NCBI RefSeq assembly: GCF_002208135.1
Contig: NZ_CP021646.1
Coordinates: 1,099,501 to 1,163,500 of the forward strand
Direction of reading: 5' to 3'
From: Pseudoalteromonas piscicida
GTDB lineage: Bacteria; Pseudomonadota; Gammaproteobacteria; Enterobacterales; Alteromonadaceae
DNA: 64,000 nucleotides
Shown here piece after piece: positions 8,006 through 16,693 of the stretch. Position 1 is the first letter of the stretch. Every line of letters starts with the position of its first letter. A model generated the notes under the pieces. That model had not been told where the DNA came from. It saw only the letters and a program-made list of their open reading frames with translations, and searched no databases. Position numbers and translations under genes: made by a program.

Positions 8006-9418
8006 ATGACTACGTCACGCTTTCGAACCCCATCTTCCTTAGATAAGTTAAAACAACAAGCCAAAAAAACGCTCCACCGCTCTTTTGATAAGCATGTAAA
8101 GCTTGCCGTAACCGGGTTTAGTGGCAGCGGTAAAACCGCGTTTATCACGGCACTTATCAAACATCTGACTACCCAAATGAGCACTGACAACTTACCGTTT
8201 TTTGACGTGGTGAGTGAAGGCCGTCTTGTTGCGTGTCGCCCTGAGCCACAGAAGGCGCTGGCGGTACCAACTTTTGACTATCAACAAGCGATAACGTGTT
8301 TGTTGGAAGATCCGCCCACTTGGCCCGCGTCCACTAAACGTATCAATACCTTAACACTGGCGTTTAGGTATCATAGTGAGCGTGGACTCAAGCAACACTT
8401 AGCGCAAACCCACACACTATATCTTGAACTATATGATTACCCCGGCGAATGGTTAATGGACTTGCCGCTGCTAAAAATGACCTTTCCCGAGTGGTGTGTG
8501 CAGCAATTTGTACTATTAAATAAGCCAAAATATCAGCCATTTGCACAAGCGTTTTTACAGCTACTCGAGCAGTTTGACAGTACGGAAGCGGTAGACGAAA
8601 GTAAGCTGAAAGTGCTTGCGCAAAGTTACCATACGCTTTTAGCGCAATTGCAGCGGGACACACGTTTATCTAACTTGCAACCCGGCCGAGCATTGATCCC
8701 GGGCGACCTTGAGGGAGCGCCAATATTGCTGTTTTTCCCTGTGCAAGTTCACCCAAGCGAGATTACCGAGCATTCACAATACCAGCAGCTTGTTGAGCGT
8801 TTTGAAGCCTACAAAAAGCAAGTGGTCGCACCATTTTACAAAGATTATTTTTGCCAGTTTGATCGCCAAGTCGTGTTGGTTGATCTATTGGGCAGCTTAA
8901 GTGATGGCTACGATACGTTAAAAGAGCAAGAAGTTGCGTTAAAGCAGATCCTAGCTATGTTTTCTCACGGTAAAAGTGGCTTTTTGTCTCGTTTATTTAA
9001 CCCAAAAATAGATAAGGTGCTATTTGCTGCCAACAAATGTGATGGCGTATTAAATGAGCAGCAGACCAATTTGACAAGGTTGTTAAATGAGATGCTGGTC
9101 GACAGTGCCAATGAGCTTCGCTTCAATGGGGTAACCGTGGATACGATGTCTCTTTCTTCAGTGAAAAGCGTAGAATCGAGAGCCGTAAAAGATGGTACGC
9201 AACGTGTGCAATGTATCTATGGCAAGCCCGTCGGTGAGCAGCAGTTTATCAATTATGTGCCTCCAACACCGCCTGATCACGTTCCGAAAGCGCAGGCATG
9301 GCCTCAAAGTGGGTTTGAGTTTCTAGCGTTTGAACCGCTGCCCGCGAAGCAAGGAAACTTATCGCATATCAGGCTTGATCATGCTTTGCAGTTCTTAATT
9401 GGAGATAAATTAAGATGA
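8006..9418 (+). CDS. ycjX: YcjX family P-loop protein linked to the Psp operon
   Basis: DUF463 family protein of 470 residues with a predicted nucleotide-binding fold. The P-loop FSGSGKTAF is near residue 39, LYDYPGEWL follows near 144 like a GTPase switch region, and AANKCDGVL near 342 resembles an NKxD guanine-specificity motif. The exact function is unknown; family members are co-regulated with Psp and are classed as stress-induced. The start overlaps nothing, and AAGGGG lies upstream at a long spacing. The stop overlaps the next gene, ycjF, by 4 bases (ATGA), so the pair is coupled. Confidence 0.9.
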   Translation: MTTSRFRTPSSLDKLKQQAKKTLHRSFDKHVKLAVTGFSGSGKTAFITALIKHLTTQMSTDNLPFFDVVSEGRLVACRPEPQKALAVPTFDYQQAITCLLEDPPTWPASTKRINTLTLAFRYHSERGLKQHLAQTHTLYLELYDYPGEWLMDLPLLKMTFPEWCVQQFVLLNKPKYQPFAQAFLQLLEQFDSTEAVDESKLKVLAQSYHTLLAQLQRDTRLSNLQPGRALIPGDLEGAPILLFFPVQVHPSEITEHSQYQQLVERFEAYKKQVVAPFYKDYFCQFDRQVVLVDLLGSLSDGYDTLKEQEVALKQILAMFSHGKSGFLSRLFNPKIDKVLFAANKCDGVLNEQQTNLTRLLNEMLVDSANELRFNGVTVDTMSLSSVKSVESRAVKDGTQRVQCIYGKPVGEQQFINYVPPTPPDHVPKAQAWPQSGFEFLAFEPLPAKQGNLSHIRLDHALQFLIGDKLR

Positions 9419-10440
9419 CAGATCAGACAAAATCTTACCAAGGTTCAGGTAGGCGCTTAAATATCGACACTGAAAGCCAAGATGAGTCTCAACATTTGGG
9501 TGGTGAAGGCAAGGTTCTCGGCAATGAGCTGGTTGTGAGTGAGAACTTTGACACCGTGCCAGACCTCGAATTGCCTAACATTGAACGTATTTATGAGTCG
9601 CCTTGGCGATTTGGATTTAAGCAGTGCTTTTTGCTTGCGCTTTTAGTACTTATCATTGTGGAAGCAGCACTGACCTTGATTGAGAGCTATGAGCAAAATA
9701 TTTTGCTGTTTAGTCTTTACACCACGGTGTTGTCTCTTGGTTTACTTGCGCTATTTAAGTTCTTATTTTCGGAAGTTGTTGCACTCAGCAAGCTTAAACA
9801 GCATCAGCAAATTAAACATGATGCACAGCGCTTATTGCAAAGTGACCAAATCGGCGAGGCGCGCGCTTGGCTCGCGCCGTTATTAAAAGTGCATCCAGAG
9901 CAAAAGGTTGCCGCTTTTGAAGAGGCGTTACAGCCTCACCATACAGACAAAGAAGTCATCACTTTATATGAAAAAACCTTGCTTCGGAGCCAAGATGCCG
10001 CAGCTAAAAAGCTAATCCAGGAGCATGCCACGACATCGGCGCTCTTAGTTGCTTTAAGCCCACTTGCACTTGTGGATATGTTGGCTGTGCTTTGGCGCGG
10101 AGTGGTGCTGGTAGAAAAAATCAGCAAGCACTATGGTATTCGGTTGGCGTACCGTAGTCGCATTACATTATACAAAATGCTGTTGAAGCAAATGGTGTTT
10201 GTTGGCGCAAGTGAATTGATAAGTGACCTTGCAGCAACCAGTGTGGGCGCTGAATTGCTTGGTAAGCTTTCTACCCGTTCGGCACAGGGCTTAAGTGCTG
10301 GGATATTTACCGCTCGATTGGGTTATAAGGCTATGGAGCTTTGTCGCCCATTACCACGTTTGGAGCACAAACAAAGTCTTTTGAAAAATGCCATTAGCTC
10401 GGTTGTGGATGTGCTACTACGCAGAAACAAAAGGGATTAA
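9415..10440 (+). CDS. ycjF: YcjF family inner-membrane protein (TIGR01620/DUF697)
   Basis: Predicted inner-membrane protein of 341 residues, partner of YcjX by conserved adjacency; function unknown. The first 70 residues are polar, then two hydrophobic segments follow (CFLLALLVLIIVEAALTLI and LFSLYTTVLSLGLLALFKFLF). Next comes a soluble helical part, and a C-terminal DUF697 region contains TSALLVALSPLALVDMLAVLWR and SVGAELLGKLSTRSAQG. It is the last gene of the psp unit. Downstream, a 7-base stem (GGCTAGT 10477-10483 with ACTAGCC 10496-10502) lacks a T tail and is at best a poor terminator. Confidence 0.9.
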   Translation: MTDQTKSYQGSGRRLNIDTESQDESQHLGGEGKVLGNELVVSENFDTVPDLELPNIERIYESPWRFGFKQCFLLALLVLIIVEAALTLIESYEQNILLFSLYTTVLSLGLLALFKFLFSEVVALSKLKQHQQIKHDAQRLLQSDQIGEARAWLAPLLKVHPEQKVAAFEEALQPHHTDKEVITLYEKTLLRSQDAAAKKLIQEHATTSALLVALSPLALVDMLAVLWRGVVLVEKISKHYGIRLAYRSRITLYKMLLKQMVFVGASELISDLAATSVGAELLGKLSTRSAQGLSAGIFTARLGYKAMELCRPLPRLEHKQSLLKNAISSVVDVLLRRNKRD

Positions 10441-10624
10441 ACGGCAACAATTTTATACACCTCTTTAACTTAAACGGGCTAGTCATAACATGTGAACTAG
10501 CCGTCTCCCCATCTGGCATGCTTGTCTATTTTTCTAAACTGCCCTACATATTGGTTATGACACAAAAACAACGCTAATCACCTCGCGATGACTTGATTGG
10601 CAATAATAAAATCAGCAGGCAAGT

Positions 10625-11803
10625 ATGAAAAAATTAAGAGATGACAGTCAGTGTATTCACGGACCCAATCATTTTGACGACCCACATGGGGCGTTAACCG
10701 CGCCCTTGTATCAAACCTCAACATTCCACTTTAAAGACGCAGCGCAAGGAGCTGCGAGATTTGCCGGTGAAGAGCCCGGTTATATCTATACTCGCTTAGG
10801 CAACCCTACGACGCGAGAGTTAGAAGAAAAAGTAGCGCGACTTGAGGGAATGGAAGATGCTGCGGCGACCGCCACTGGTATGGGTGCCGTGTCTGCATCG
10901 GTGCTGAGCTTTTTGCAGCAAGGCGATCATATGATTGCATCAAGCGCATTGTATGGCTGTAGCTTCGCACTATTTGCGCATATGTTGCCTAAATTCGGTA
11001 TTGAGGTGTCATTTGTTGACTTAACCGATGAGCAAGCGTTACGTGATGCGGTACAGGAAAATACAAAACTATTGTTTGCCGAAACGCCGATCAACCCTAA
11101 CATGACGGTATTAGATCTGAAAATGTTAGGGGAAATCGCTAAACAGCACGAGCTCCTGTTTGTCGTTGACAATACCTTTATGACACCGCTTTTACAAAAG
11201 CCTGTGAATTATGGTGCTGATCTTATTGTGCATAGCGCAACCAAGTACCTAAATGGTCATGGGGATGTGGTAGCTGGGCTCGTGTGCGGTTCAAAAGAAC
11301 ACATAGAACTTATCAAATTAACTGTGTTAAAAGACATTGGCGCTACAATCAGTCCTCACGATGCTTGGTTAATCAATCGAGGGTTGAAAACCTTAGCTTT
11401 ACGTGTACAGCGCCACTGTCAAAGTGCACAAACTGTAGCAGAGTTCCTAGAAGCGCACCCTAAAGTGAATAAAGTCTACTACCCAGGTTTACCTTCGCAT
11501 CCTGGTTACCAATTTCTTGGTGAACAAATGAAAGGGGCTGGTGGGGTAATTGCTTTTGAAATCAACGGCTCGCTAGAGCAGGGCGAACAATTTATCAATG
11601 CGACAGAGCTGTGTACGTTAGCGGTAAGCCTAGGTGACCCAGAAACGCTAATTCAACATCCTGCATCAATGACACATTCCCCGTACACACAAGAAGAAAG
11701 GCTGGCGGCGGGAATTTCTGATGGACTAATTCGGATTTCAGTGGGGCTTGAAGACGTAGAAGACATTATTGATGATCTTAAGCAGGCGTTTGATAAAATA
11801 TAG
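10625..11803 (+). CDS. megL: Methionine gamma-lyase (PLP enzyme)
   Basis: Cytoplasmic pyridoxal-phosphate enzyme expected to split methionine into methanethiol, 2-oxobutyrate and ammonia. 392 residues of the Cys/Met-metabolism family. The PLP lysine is K207 in HSATKYLNGHGD, and YTR near residue 55 supplies a phosphate contact from the partner subunit. SSALYGCSFALF places cysteine 112 after tyrosine 110; this active-site cysteine is typical of methionine gamma-lyases and is absent from most cystathionine gamma-synthases and lyases. It stands alone with its own terminator. Other family activities (cystathionine or homocysteine lyase) remain possible. Methanethiol release would fit marine sulfur metabolism. 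Confidence 0.88.
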   Translation: MKKLRDDSQCIHGPNHFDDPHGALTAPLYQTSTFHFKDAAQGAARFAGEEPGYIYTRLGNPTTRELEEKVARLEGMEDAAATATGMGAVSASVLSFLQQGDHMIASSALYGCSFALFAHMLPKFGIEVSFVDLTDEQALRDAVQENTKLLFAETPINPNMTVLDLKMLGEIAKQHELLFVVDNTFMTPLLQKPVNYGADLIVHSATKYLNGHGDVVAGLVCGSKEHIELIKLTVLKDIGATISPHDAWLINRGLKTLALRVQRHCQSAQTVAEFLEAHPKVNKVYYPGLPSHPGYQFLGEQMKGAGGVIAFEINGSLEQGEQFINATELCTLAVSLGDPETLIQHPASMTHSPYTQEERLAAGISDGLIRISVGLEDVEDIIDDLKQAFDKI

Positions 11804-11822
11804 CTGTAATTTAATTTTTACA

Positions 11823-11849
11823 AAAGGGCTGGGTGTAGCCCTTTTTTTG
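11823..11849 (+). terminator. Intrinsic terminator of megL
   Basis: AAAGGGCT (11823-11830) pairs with AGCCCTTT (11837-11844), 6-base loop, followed by a T run, 20 bases after the megL stop. Confidence 0.9.
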
Positions 11850-11877
11850 TATCGGTGTCATTGTGGGTTTACGGCTG

Positions 11878-11895
11878 TGTGTTTAATTGTTTACA
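11878..11895 (+). promoter_or_regulatory. Possible TyrR/PhhR box upstream of phhA
   Basis: TGTGTT-TAATTG-TTTACA resembles the TyrR family box TGTAAA-N6-TTTACA. The right half is perfect and the essential G and C have the right spacing, but the left half is poor. It lies 164 bases before phhA, a gene controlled by this regulator family in pseudomonads. No regulator gene is adjacent. Confidence 0.4.
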
Positions 11896-12058
11896 AAATT
11901 ACTTGTTGTGCGAAATGTGATAAACGTGCTAACTATTAAACTTTCCTTCACTTTTACTTAGTATCAAAGTCACAAGTTGAAGCGCCCCGAACCATCAACA
12001 GGACAGCAATTGAAATTGCAAGATCATAAACTCGGAGCGAATTAAGTGAGAATGTAAA

Positions 12059-12856
12059 ATGGCTAAAGCAAGTAAATATGTATCTAAGCAGCCAGATGAA
12101 AATGGCGTTATTGCTTGGACAGAAGAAGAGAATCAAATTTGGTCAGAGTTAGTTGCACGTCAGCTAGCGTGTATCGAAGGCAAAGCCTGCGATGAATATT
12201 TAGCAGGCCTTGAGAAAATTAACTTACCAAAAGACCGCATTCCACAACTAAGTGAGTTAAACGAAGCACTAGCGAAAGAAACGGGTTGGCAGGTAGCGCC
12301 AGTGCCGGCACTGATTGATTTCGATGAATTCTTTCGATTGCTTGCCAACAAACAGTTTCCTGTAGCGACCTTTATTCGCTCAAGAGAAGAGTTTGATTAC
12401 CTGCAAGAACCAGATATCTTCCATGAGATTTTTGGCCATTGTGCAATGCTAACGAATCCAGCATTCGCCGAGTTTACACACAAATATGGTCAACTAGGCT
12501 ATGCAGCTGAGAAGAAAGACCGCGTATACCTTGCACGCTTATACTGGTTTACCGTCGAATTCGGTTTGATGCAAACCGAGCAAGGCCTACGCATCTATGG
12601 TGGCGGTGTGCTTTCAAGCCCTGGTGAGACTCAATATGTCTACTCTGACAAACCAGAAATTAATCCGCTTAACGTGTTAGATGTGTTACGTACGCCTTAT
12701 CGCATCGACATTATGCAACCTGTTTATTATACAATTAACTCAATCAACGACTTATTTGAGATCTCTAAAATGGATATCATGTCGCTGGTTGAACAAGCAA
12801 AAGAGCTAGGGTTATTTGAACCTAAGTTTCCGCCAAAAGAAAAACTAGCAAGTTAA
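12059..12856 (+). CDS. phhA: Phenylalanine 4-monooxygenase
   Basis: Iron- and tetrahydropterin-dependent enzyme converting phenylalanine to tyrosine, the first step of phenylalanine catabolism. 265 residues, the usual bacterial monodomain length without the animal ACT domain. The iron ligands are visible: H122 and H127 in [10 protein letters not shown] and E167 in WFTVEFG. It is followed after 10 bases by phhB, which recycles the pterin cofactor, so the two form an operon. The upstream 200 bases hold the megL terminator and a possible TyrR-type box. Confidence 0.96.
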   Translation: MAKASKYVSKQPDENGVIAWTEEENQIWSELVARQLACIEGKACDEYLAGLEKINLPKDRIPQLSELNEALAKETGWQVAPVPALIDFDEFFRLLANKQFPVATFIRSREEFDYLQEPDIFHEIFGHCAMLTNPAFAEFTHKYGQLGYAAEKKDRVYLARLYWFTVEFGLMQTEQGLRIYGGGVLSSPGETQYVYSDKPEINPLNVLDVLRTPYRIDIMQPVYYTINSINDLFEISKMDIMSLVEQAKELGLFEPKFPPKEKLAS

Positions 12857-12866
12857 GGAATTATCA

Positions 12867-13208
12867 ATGTCTGATTTAAGTGCACAAAAATGTGAAGCGT
12901 GTCGTGCGGATGCGCCTAAAGTATCAGATGAAGAACTAGCGGTTCTAATCAAACAGATCCCTGATTGGGTACCTGAAGTACGCGATGGCATTATGCAGCT
13001 TGAGCGTGTTTACAAGTTTAAAAACTTTAAGCAAGCAATTGCATTCACTAACAAAGTGGGCGATATGGCTGAAGAAGAAGGCCATCACCCAGGTCTACTT
13101 ACCGAATGGGGCAAAGTGACGGTAACGTGGTGGAGTCATTCAATTAAAGGTCTGCATAAAAACGATTTTATTTGTGCAGCTAAAACCGACGAAGTATTCG
13201 CAGAGTAG
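12867..13208 (+). CDS. phhB: Pterin-4a-carbinolamine dehydratase
   Basis: Dehydrates the 4a-hydroxy-pterin left by PhhA so the cofactor can be reduced again. 113 residues with the family motif [23 protein letters not shown], whose histidines form the active site, and a conserved aspartate-containing C terminus ([13 protein letters not shown]). The N terminus has a CxxC pair (KCEACRAD), common in bacterial members. It lies directly downstream of phhA and has a ribosome binding site (AAGGAAT). Confidence 0.95.
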   Translation: MSDLSAQKCEACRADAPKVSDEELAVLIKQIPDWVPEVRDGIMQLERVYKFKNFKQAIAFTNKVGDMAEEEGHHPGLLTEWGKVTVTWWSHSIKGLHKNDFICAAKTDEVFAE

Positions 13209-13260
13209 GTCGACATTTATGTCGACAAATATCGGTAAATATCGACAAATATTGGTAAGG
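13209..13260. repeat. Short palindrome plus imperfect 20-base tandem repeat after phhB
   Basis: GTCGACAT/ATGTCGAC form an inverted repeat at 13209-13226 with a 2-base centre. Two 20-base units, 13221-13240 and 13241-13260, agree at most positions (TCGACAAATAT-GGTAA), and further GCGACAA and TCGACAA pieces follow to 13283. It lies between the phhB stop and the terminator. The origin is unknown; simple local duplication is the most economical reading. Confidence 0.7.
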
Positions 13261-13311
13261 TAAATAGCGACAACTATCGACAACCCCATATCATATTTCG
13301 AACTACAAAAT

Positions 13312-13340
13312 AAAAACGGCGCTAAACAAACGCCGTTTTT
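13312..13340. terminator. Bidirectional terminator between phhB and the Yip1-type gene
   Basis: AAAAACGGCG (13312-13321) pairs with CGCCGTTTTT (13331-13340), a 10-base stem with a 9-base loop and A/T runs on both sides. It serves phhB on the plus strand and the convergent gene on the minus strand. Confidence 0.9.
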
Positions 13341-13450
13341 ATTCATAATTTAGGATAAAAGCTAAGAAATCGTTCGTCTTTTCATTTTCCAACCAAATAC
13401 AACCAGCGGTAGCAGAAATAGATTAATCTATTTCTTATCCCACCCTCAGG

Positions 13451-14050
13451 CTACGTAAACGTAGGGCTAATTATGCCATTAGTCCACAAGATTGCGGTTG
13501 CAGCAAGAATGATGACTAATAGCACTAGGCCACAAGTCACAACCGAGCTGGCATAAATAAAACCGCGCTCTTCAGGAATATGCATAAGAATAGGCACCCC
13601 CGTATAAAGCAGGTAAACGGAGTAGGCAAGTGCAACCATCCCAACTGATACGACAAACCAGAGCTCTGGATAAAACGCTGCAAATGCCGACATAAACATT
13701 GGCGTTGCGGTGTAAGCCGATAGCTCTAAAGTTTGAGTGTAGGTGGGTGTTGAACCAAAAGTGATGGCCATCCAATGGGCCAGATAAGCCAGAATAAATA
13801 CCCCAGCAATCAATGCGCAGTACATCGCAACACCAATTAGTATTGCCGACTCATGAGTTAAATAGACGGCGTCACCTGTGCCAACACTCCAGCCTAAGTA
13901 GACCGAAGAATAGTACCCCATAATGCTTGGGATCAACGCGACAAGTGCAATATGTGACAAACTGTAAAACATGCTTTCGTGGCGGTTGTCGATTGTTTGC
14001 CACTCTTCGTGTGGGTGGGCATATAAGCCCCAAAGATGATTAAAGATCAT
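13451..14050 (-). CDS. Yip1 domain inner-membrane protein
   Basis: 199-residue integral membrane protein of the bacterial Yip1 family, function unknown. It starts MIFNHLWGLYAHPHEEWQTI, the typical short cytoplasmic lead with proline and tryptophan. About five hydrophobic segments follow, for example LSHIALVALIPSIMGYY, AILIGVAMYCALIAGVFILAY, ELWFVVSVGMVALAYSVYLL and a last one near the C terminus. ELSAYTATPMFMS resembles the conserved Yip1 sequence between segments 2 and 3. It is a single gene between converging phhB and diverging miaE; neighbours give no hint of role. Confidence 0.75.
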   Translation of the reverse strand: MIFNHLWGLYAHPHEEWQTIDNRHESMFYSLSHIALVALIPSIMGYYSSVYLGWSVGTGDAVYLTHESAILIGVAMYCALIAGVFILAYLAHWMAITFGSTPTYTQTLELSAYTATPMFMSAFAAFYPELWFVVSVGMVALAYSVYLLYTGVPILMHIPEERGFIYASSVVTCGLVLLVIILAATAILWTNGIISPTFT

Positions 14051-14259
14051 AGTTAGCCCCTCAATTATAAGTTTGTACTATTTTTGTACAATTCAATTAA
14101 GTTATGAGAGATGAGTTAATTTTTGTCAAGAAAATGTAGTTGAATAGCAATATTACTATTTTCAGAATGATCTAAAACTTCTTGGGGAATAGCCTAGCGG
14201 TGCACCTCGCAGCGAGAAGTTATGATAAAATGGCGCAAACACATTAGTCTTTTGTTGTT

Positions 14260-15042
14260 ATGTTAGAAAAGTACACAGATTTACTTACGCCAATTCACCA
14301 CTTTTTGGGCTGTGAAACTCCGCAGACCTGGATTGAAAAAGCAAAGCAAAGCGAGCACTTACCATTATTGCTTATCGATCATATGCATTGTGAGTTAAAA
14401 GCGGCGCAAAGCGCAGCCTTCTTAATTCGCAAATATGCAATAGATGATGCGTCTGCAAAAACACTGCTAAGTTGGTTGCAGCCGTATGAAGACTTTATTT
14501 ATCGTAGTGTTGGCGATGGTGAGTTTTCGGGCAGTAAAAATGAATTAATCGGTGAACTGACTGCACGACCTGAATATGCCTACAATCAAGACATTTTGAG
14601 TAAGATGGTGAGGCTTATCAAAGAAGAGCTACACCATTTTGAGCAGGTACTTGAGATCATAAGGGCGCGTGATATTCTTGTTGAGTATGTGCAAGCGTCT
14701 CGCTATGCGTCTGGAATGATTAAACATATTCGTACTTATGAGCCAGCCGCATTGGTTGATAAGCTGATCATTGGCGCTTATATTGAGGCCCGTTCCTGTG
14801 AGCGTTTCGCAAAACTTGCGCCGCACTTAGACCAAGAAATTGCTAAATTTTACGTGTCGCTGCTGCGTTCAGAAGCTAGACATTATCAAGACTACATTGA
14901 TTTGGCGCATCAAGTTGCCAGTGCAACCGATCCTAAGCGCTGCGATGTAGCTGGGCGTATTCAATTATTTCAGCAAGTGGAAAATGAGCTTATCAGCTCG
15001 CCGGACCCCGATTTCAAGTTCCACTCAGGTGCGCCTATTTAA
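14260..15042 (+). CDS. miaE: tRNA 2-methylthio-N6-isopentenyladenosine-37 hydroxylase
   Basis: Non-haem di-iron monooxygenase that hydroxylates the isopentenyl group of ms2i6A37 in tRNAs reading U-starting codons. 260 residues, near the Salmonella enzyme. The ferritin-like four-helix bundle shows iron-ligand motifs: E in HMHCELKAAQ near residue 45, EELHHF at 122-127, EARSCERF near 176 and EARHYQDY at 205-212. The gene is found in Salmonella and Pseudomonas types but is missing from E. coli K-12. It is a single gene, with a possible -10 element TATGAT at 14221. Confidence 0.93.
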   Translation: MLEKYTDLLTPIHHFLGCETPQTWIEKAKQSEHLPLLLIDHMHCELKAAQSAAFLIRKYAIDDASAKTLLSWLQPYEDFIYRSVGDGEFSGSKNELIGELTARPEYAYNQDILSKMVRLIKEELHHFEQVLEIIRARDILVEYVQASRYASGMIKHIRTYEPAALVDKLIIGAYIEARSCERFAKLAPHLDQEIAKFYVSLLRSEARHYQDYIDLAHQVASATDPKRCDVAGRIQLFQQVENELISSPDPDFKFHSGAPI

Positions 15043-15051
15043 GCACTACAT

Positions 15052-15777
15052 TTATTCAAAAGGATGGCAAAGGAGCTGCTGTTTACCACTATCATCAACG
15101 ACGATATATGAGCTTTGTGAATACCAATCACCAAGCACGGTGCGTACCTTACCACCTTGGTAGGTGTGCACTTTTGGTCTGTGGGTGTGGCCGTGGATCA
15201 TATTGTCTACGCCATGTTTTGCGAACATGTCTGCCACCGCTTCTTCGGTGACATCTAAAATCTCGAGAGGCTTGCCTTTTTGGTTTTCAATGCTCTTACG
15301 TCTTGCATTTGCAGCGACCTTGCGACGATACCAAAGTGGCATAGCAAGCATTAGTCTTGGCCACCACCAACCGCGGCTCTTCTTACGAAACTTTTGATAG
15401 GCTTCGTCTTGCGTGCACATTTCATCGCCGTGCAAAATCACCGTCGGCGTACCGTATAGATCTATCACCGCTTGTTCAGGTAGCAGAGTCATTCGGCATT
15501 CGTCGGCAAAGGCTTGTTTGATTAGAAAATCTCGATTACCGTGAATAAAAAAGACTTGAATGCCGAGGCGACTCAAGCTTCGCAGTTTTTGTGCAATACT
15601 CATGGCATAAGGGTCTCTTTCATCGTCTCCAATCCACACTTCAAAAAAATCACCCAGAATATATAAAGCGTCGACATCAGCAGTCATATGATGGTCGAGA
15701 AAAGCGAAAAAAGCGTCGGTGATATCAGTACGGTGCTCGGTTAAATGCAAGTCGGCGATAAAATAGGTTTTACCCAT
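15052..15777 (-). CDS. lpxH: UDP-2,3-diacylglucosamine diphosphatase
   Basis: Peripheral membrane metallophosphoesterase making lipid X, the fourth step of lipid A synthesis. 241 residues, as in E. coli. Metal-binding motifs are in order: ADLHL (D9, H11), LGDFFEVWIGDDE near residue 41, FIHGNRDFL near 77, LHGDEMC near 115 and MIHGHTHRP near 193. The other lpx genes of the window (lpxD, lpxA, lpxB) lie 40 kb away. In E. coli lpxH is next to ppiB, and here ppiB also lies just upstream on the same strand, which supports both calls. Confidence 0.95.
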   Translation of the reverse strand: MGKTYFIADLHLTEHRTDITDAFFAFLDHHMTADVDALYILGDFFEVWIGDDERDPYAMSIAQKLRSLSRLGIQVFFIHGNRDFLIKQAFADECRMTLLPEQAVIDLYGTPTVILHGDEMCTQDEAYQKFRKKSRGWWWPRLMLAMPLWYRRKVAANARRKSIENQKGKPLEILDVTEEAVADMFAKHGVDNMIHGHTHRPKVHTYQGGKVRTVLGDWYSQSSYIVVDDSGKQQLLCHPFE

Positions 15778-15791
15778 GGGACCTCAAAACG

Positions 15792-15805
15792 AATAATACC
15801 AATTT
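15792..15805. repeat. Dispersed AATAATACCAATTT motif, copy 1
   Basis: This 14-base sequence upstream of lpxH is identical to 37243-37256 behind recO. It is followed by a self-complementary CTTAATTAAG. It lies in the 222-base gap between lpxH and ppiB, in which I see nothing else certain. Confidence 0.55.
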
Positions 15806-15999
15806 GCTTAATTAAGTGGTCTATTGTGAGACTGAGAAAACCTTGTCGATAACCAGGTAAAAATTTTGCTATTTAGTGGGGTCTAAATAAGAAACTTTTA
15901 ACGCCGGTAGCGTCAGATTTAATCCTTCAAATTGAGCATATATAAAGTCAAATGGTATAAGGCCAGCATAAATACTGACCTTGAATAAAAAATAGGATA

Positions 16000-16494
16000 T
16001 TACTCAGCAACGTATGCCTTTTCGATAATCACATCTTCAAGCGGTACGTCTTGATGGAAACCCGAAGAACCAGTAGCAACACCTTTAATCTTATTTACGA
16101 CGTCCATGCCTTCAACAACTTCACCGAATACACAGTAACCCCAACCTTGCGACGTTTCGCTTGAGAAGTTAAGGAAATCATTGTCGTTAACATTGATAAA
16201 GAACTGCGCAGTTGCAGAGTGTGGATCTGGTGTACGTGCCATTGCTAGAGTACCCACTTTGTTTGCAACACCGTTGTTTGCTTCGTTTTTGATCGGTGCT
16301 TCAACGGCCTTTTGTTCCATACCAGCTGTAAATCCACCACCTTGAACCATAAAGCCGTCGATTACACGGTGGAAAATAGTACCGTTATAAAACTCGCTGT
16401 TTACGTAGTTTAGGAAGTTAGCTACCGTTTCAGGCGCTTTGTCAGCGAAAAGATTAATACGGATTTCGCCGTGATTTGTTTCTAAAACAACCAT
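16000..16494 (-). CDS. ppiB: Cyclophilin-type peptidyl-prolyl isomerase B
   Basis: Cytoplasmic proline isomerase of the cyclophilin family. It shows [16 protein letters not shown] (catalytic arginine in FHRV), QFFINVNDN and [15 protein letters not shown]. From the ATG at 16494 it has 164 residues, the same as E. coli PpiB, and the family start MVxxxTNHG follows; an in-frame ATG four codons earlier (16506) is an alternative. It has no signal peptide. It is divergent from cysS, as in E. coli, and upstream of lpxH. Confidence 0.95.
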   Translation of the reverse strand: MVVLETNHGEIRINLFADKAPETVANFLNYVNSEFYNGTIFHRVIDGFMVQGGGFTAGMEQKAVEAPIKNEANNGVANKVGTLAMARTPDPHSATAQFFINVNDNDFLNFSSETSQGWGYCVFGEVVEGMDVVNKIKGVATGSSGFHQDVPLEDVIIEKAYVAE

Positions 16495-16693
16495 GTTAGT
16501 GTCCATCGTGTTGAATGATAAAACCCTATTTTATATCAACTGGGCTTTTGTGAAAAAGCATTCCTTGAAAATCAGTGTAAAAAATCAAAAAACTGCTGCA
16601 ATTCGTTATTAAAATCTAGAGGCGCTGCTATGCAGGTGGTATGATTAAAAGCACTTTTGTTAAAAAATGAACCGTACTTAGGAAGAAAACTAC

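Noticed and set aside
10441..10624. Hairpin and CTCCCC sequence between ycjF and megL as a riboswitch or MetJ site
   Set aside because: The stem is short without a T tail and no convincing tandem AGACGTCT met boxes or SAM-riboswitch core can be seen.
13372..13440. Minus-strand stretch reading LFLLPLVVFGWKMKRR before a stop, like a C-terminal membrane sorting tail
   Set aside because: An in-frame stop lies just upstream, no start codon precedes it, and the Yip1-type gene ends separately; a gene remnant is possible but unsupported.
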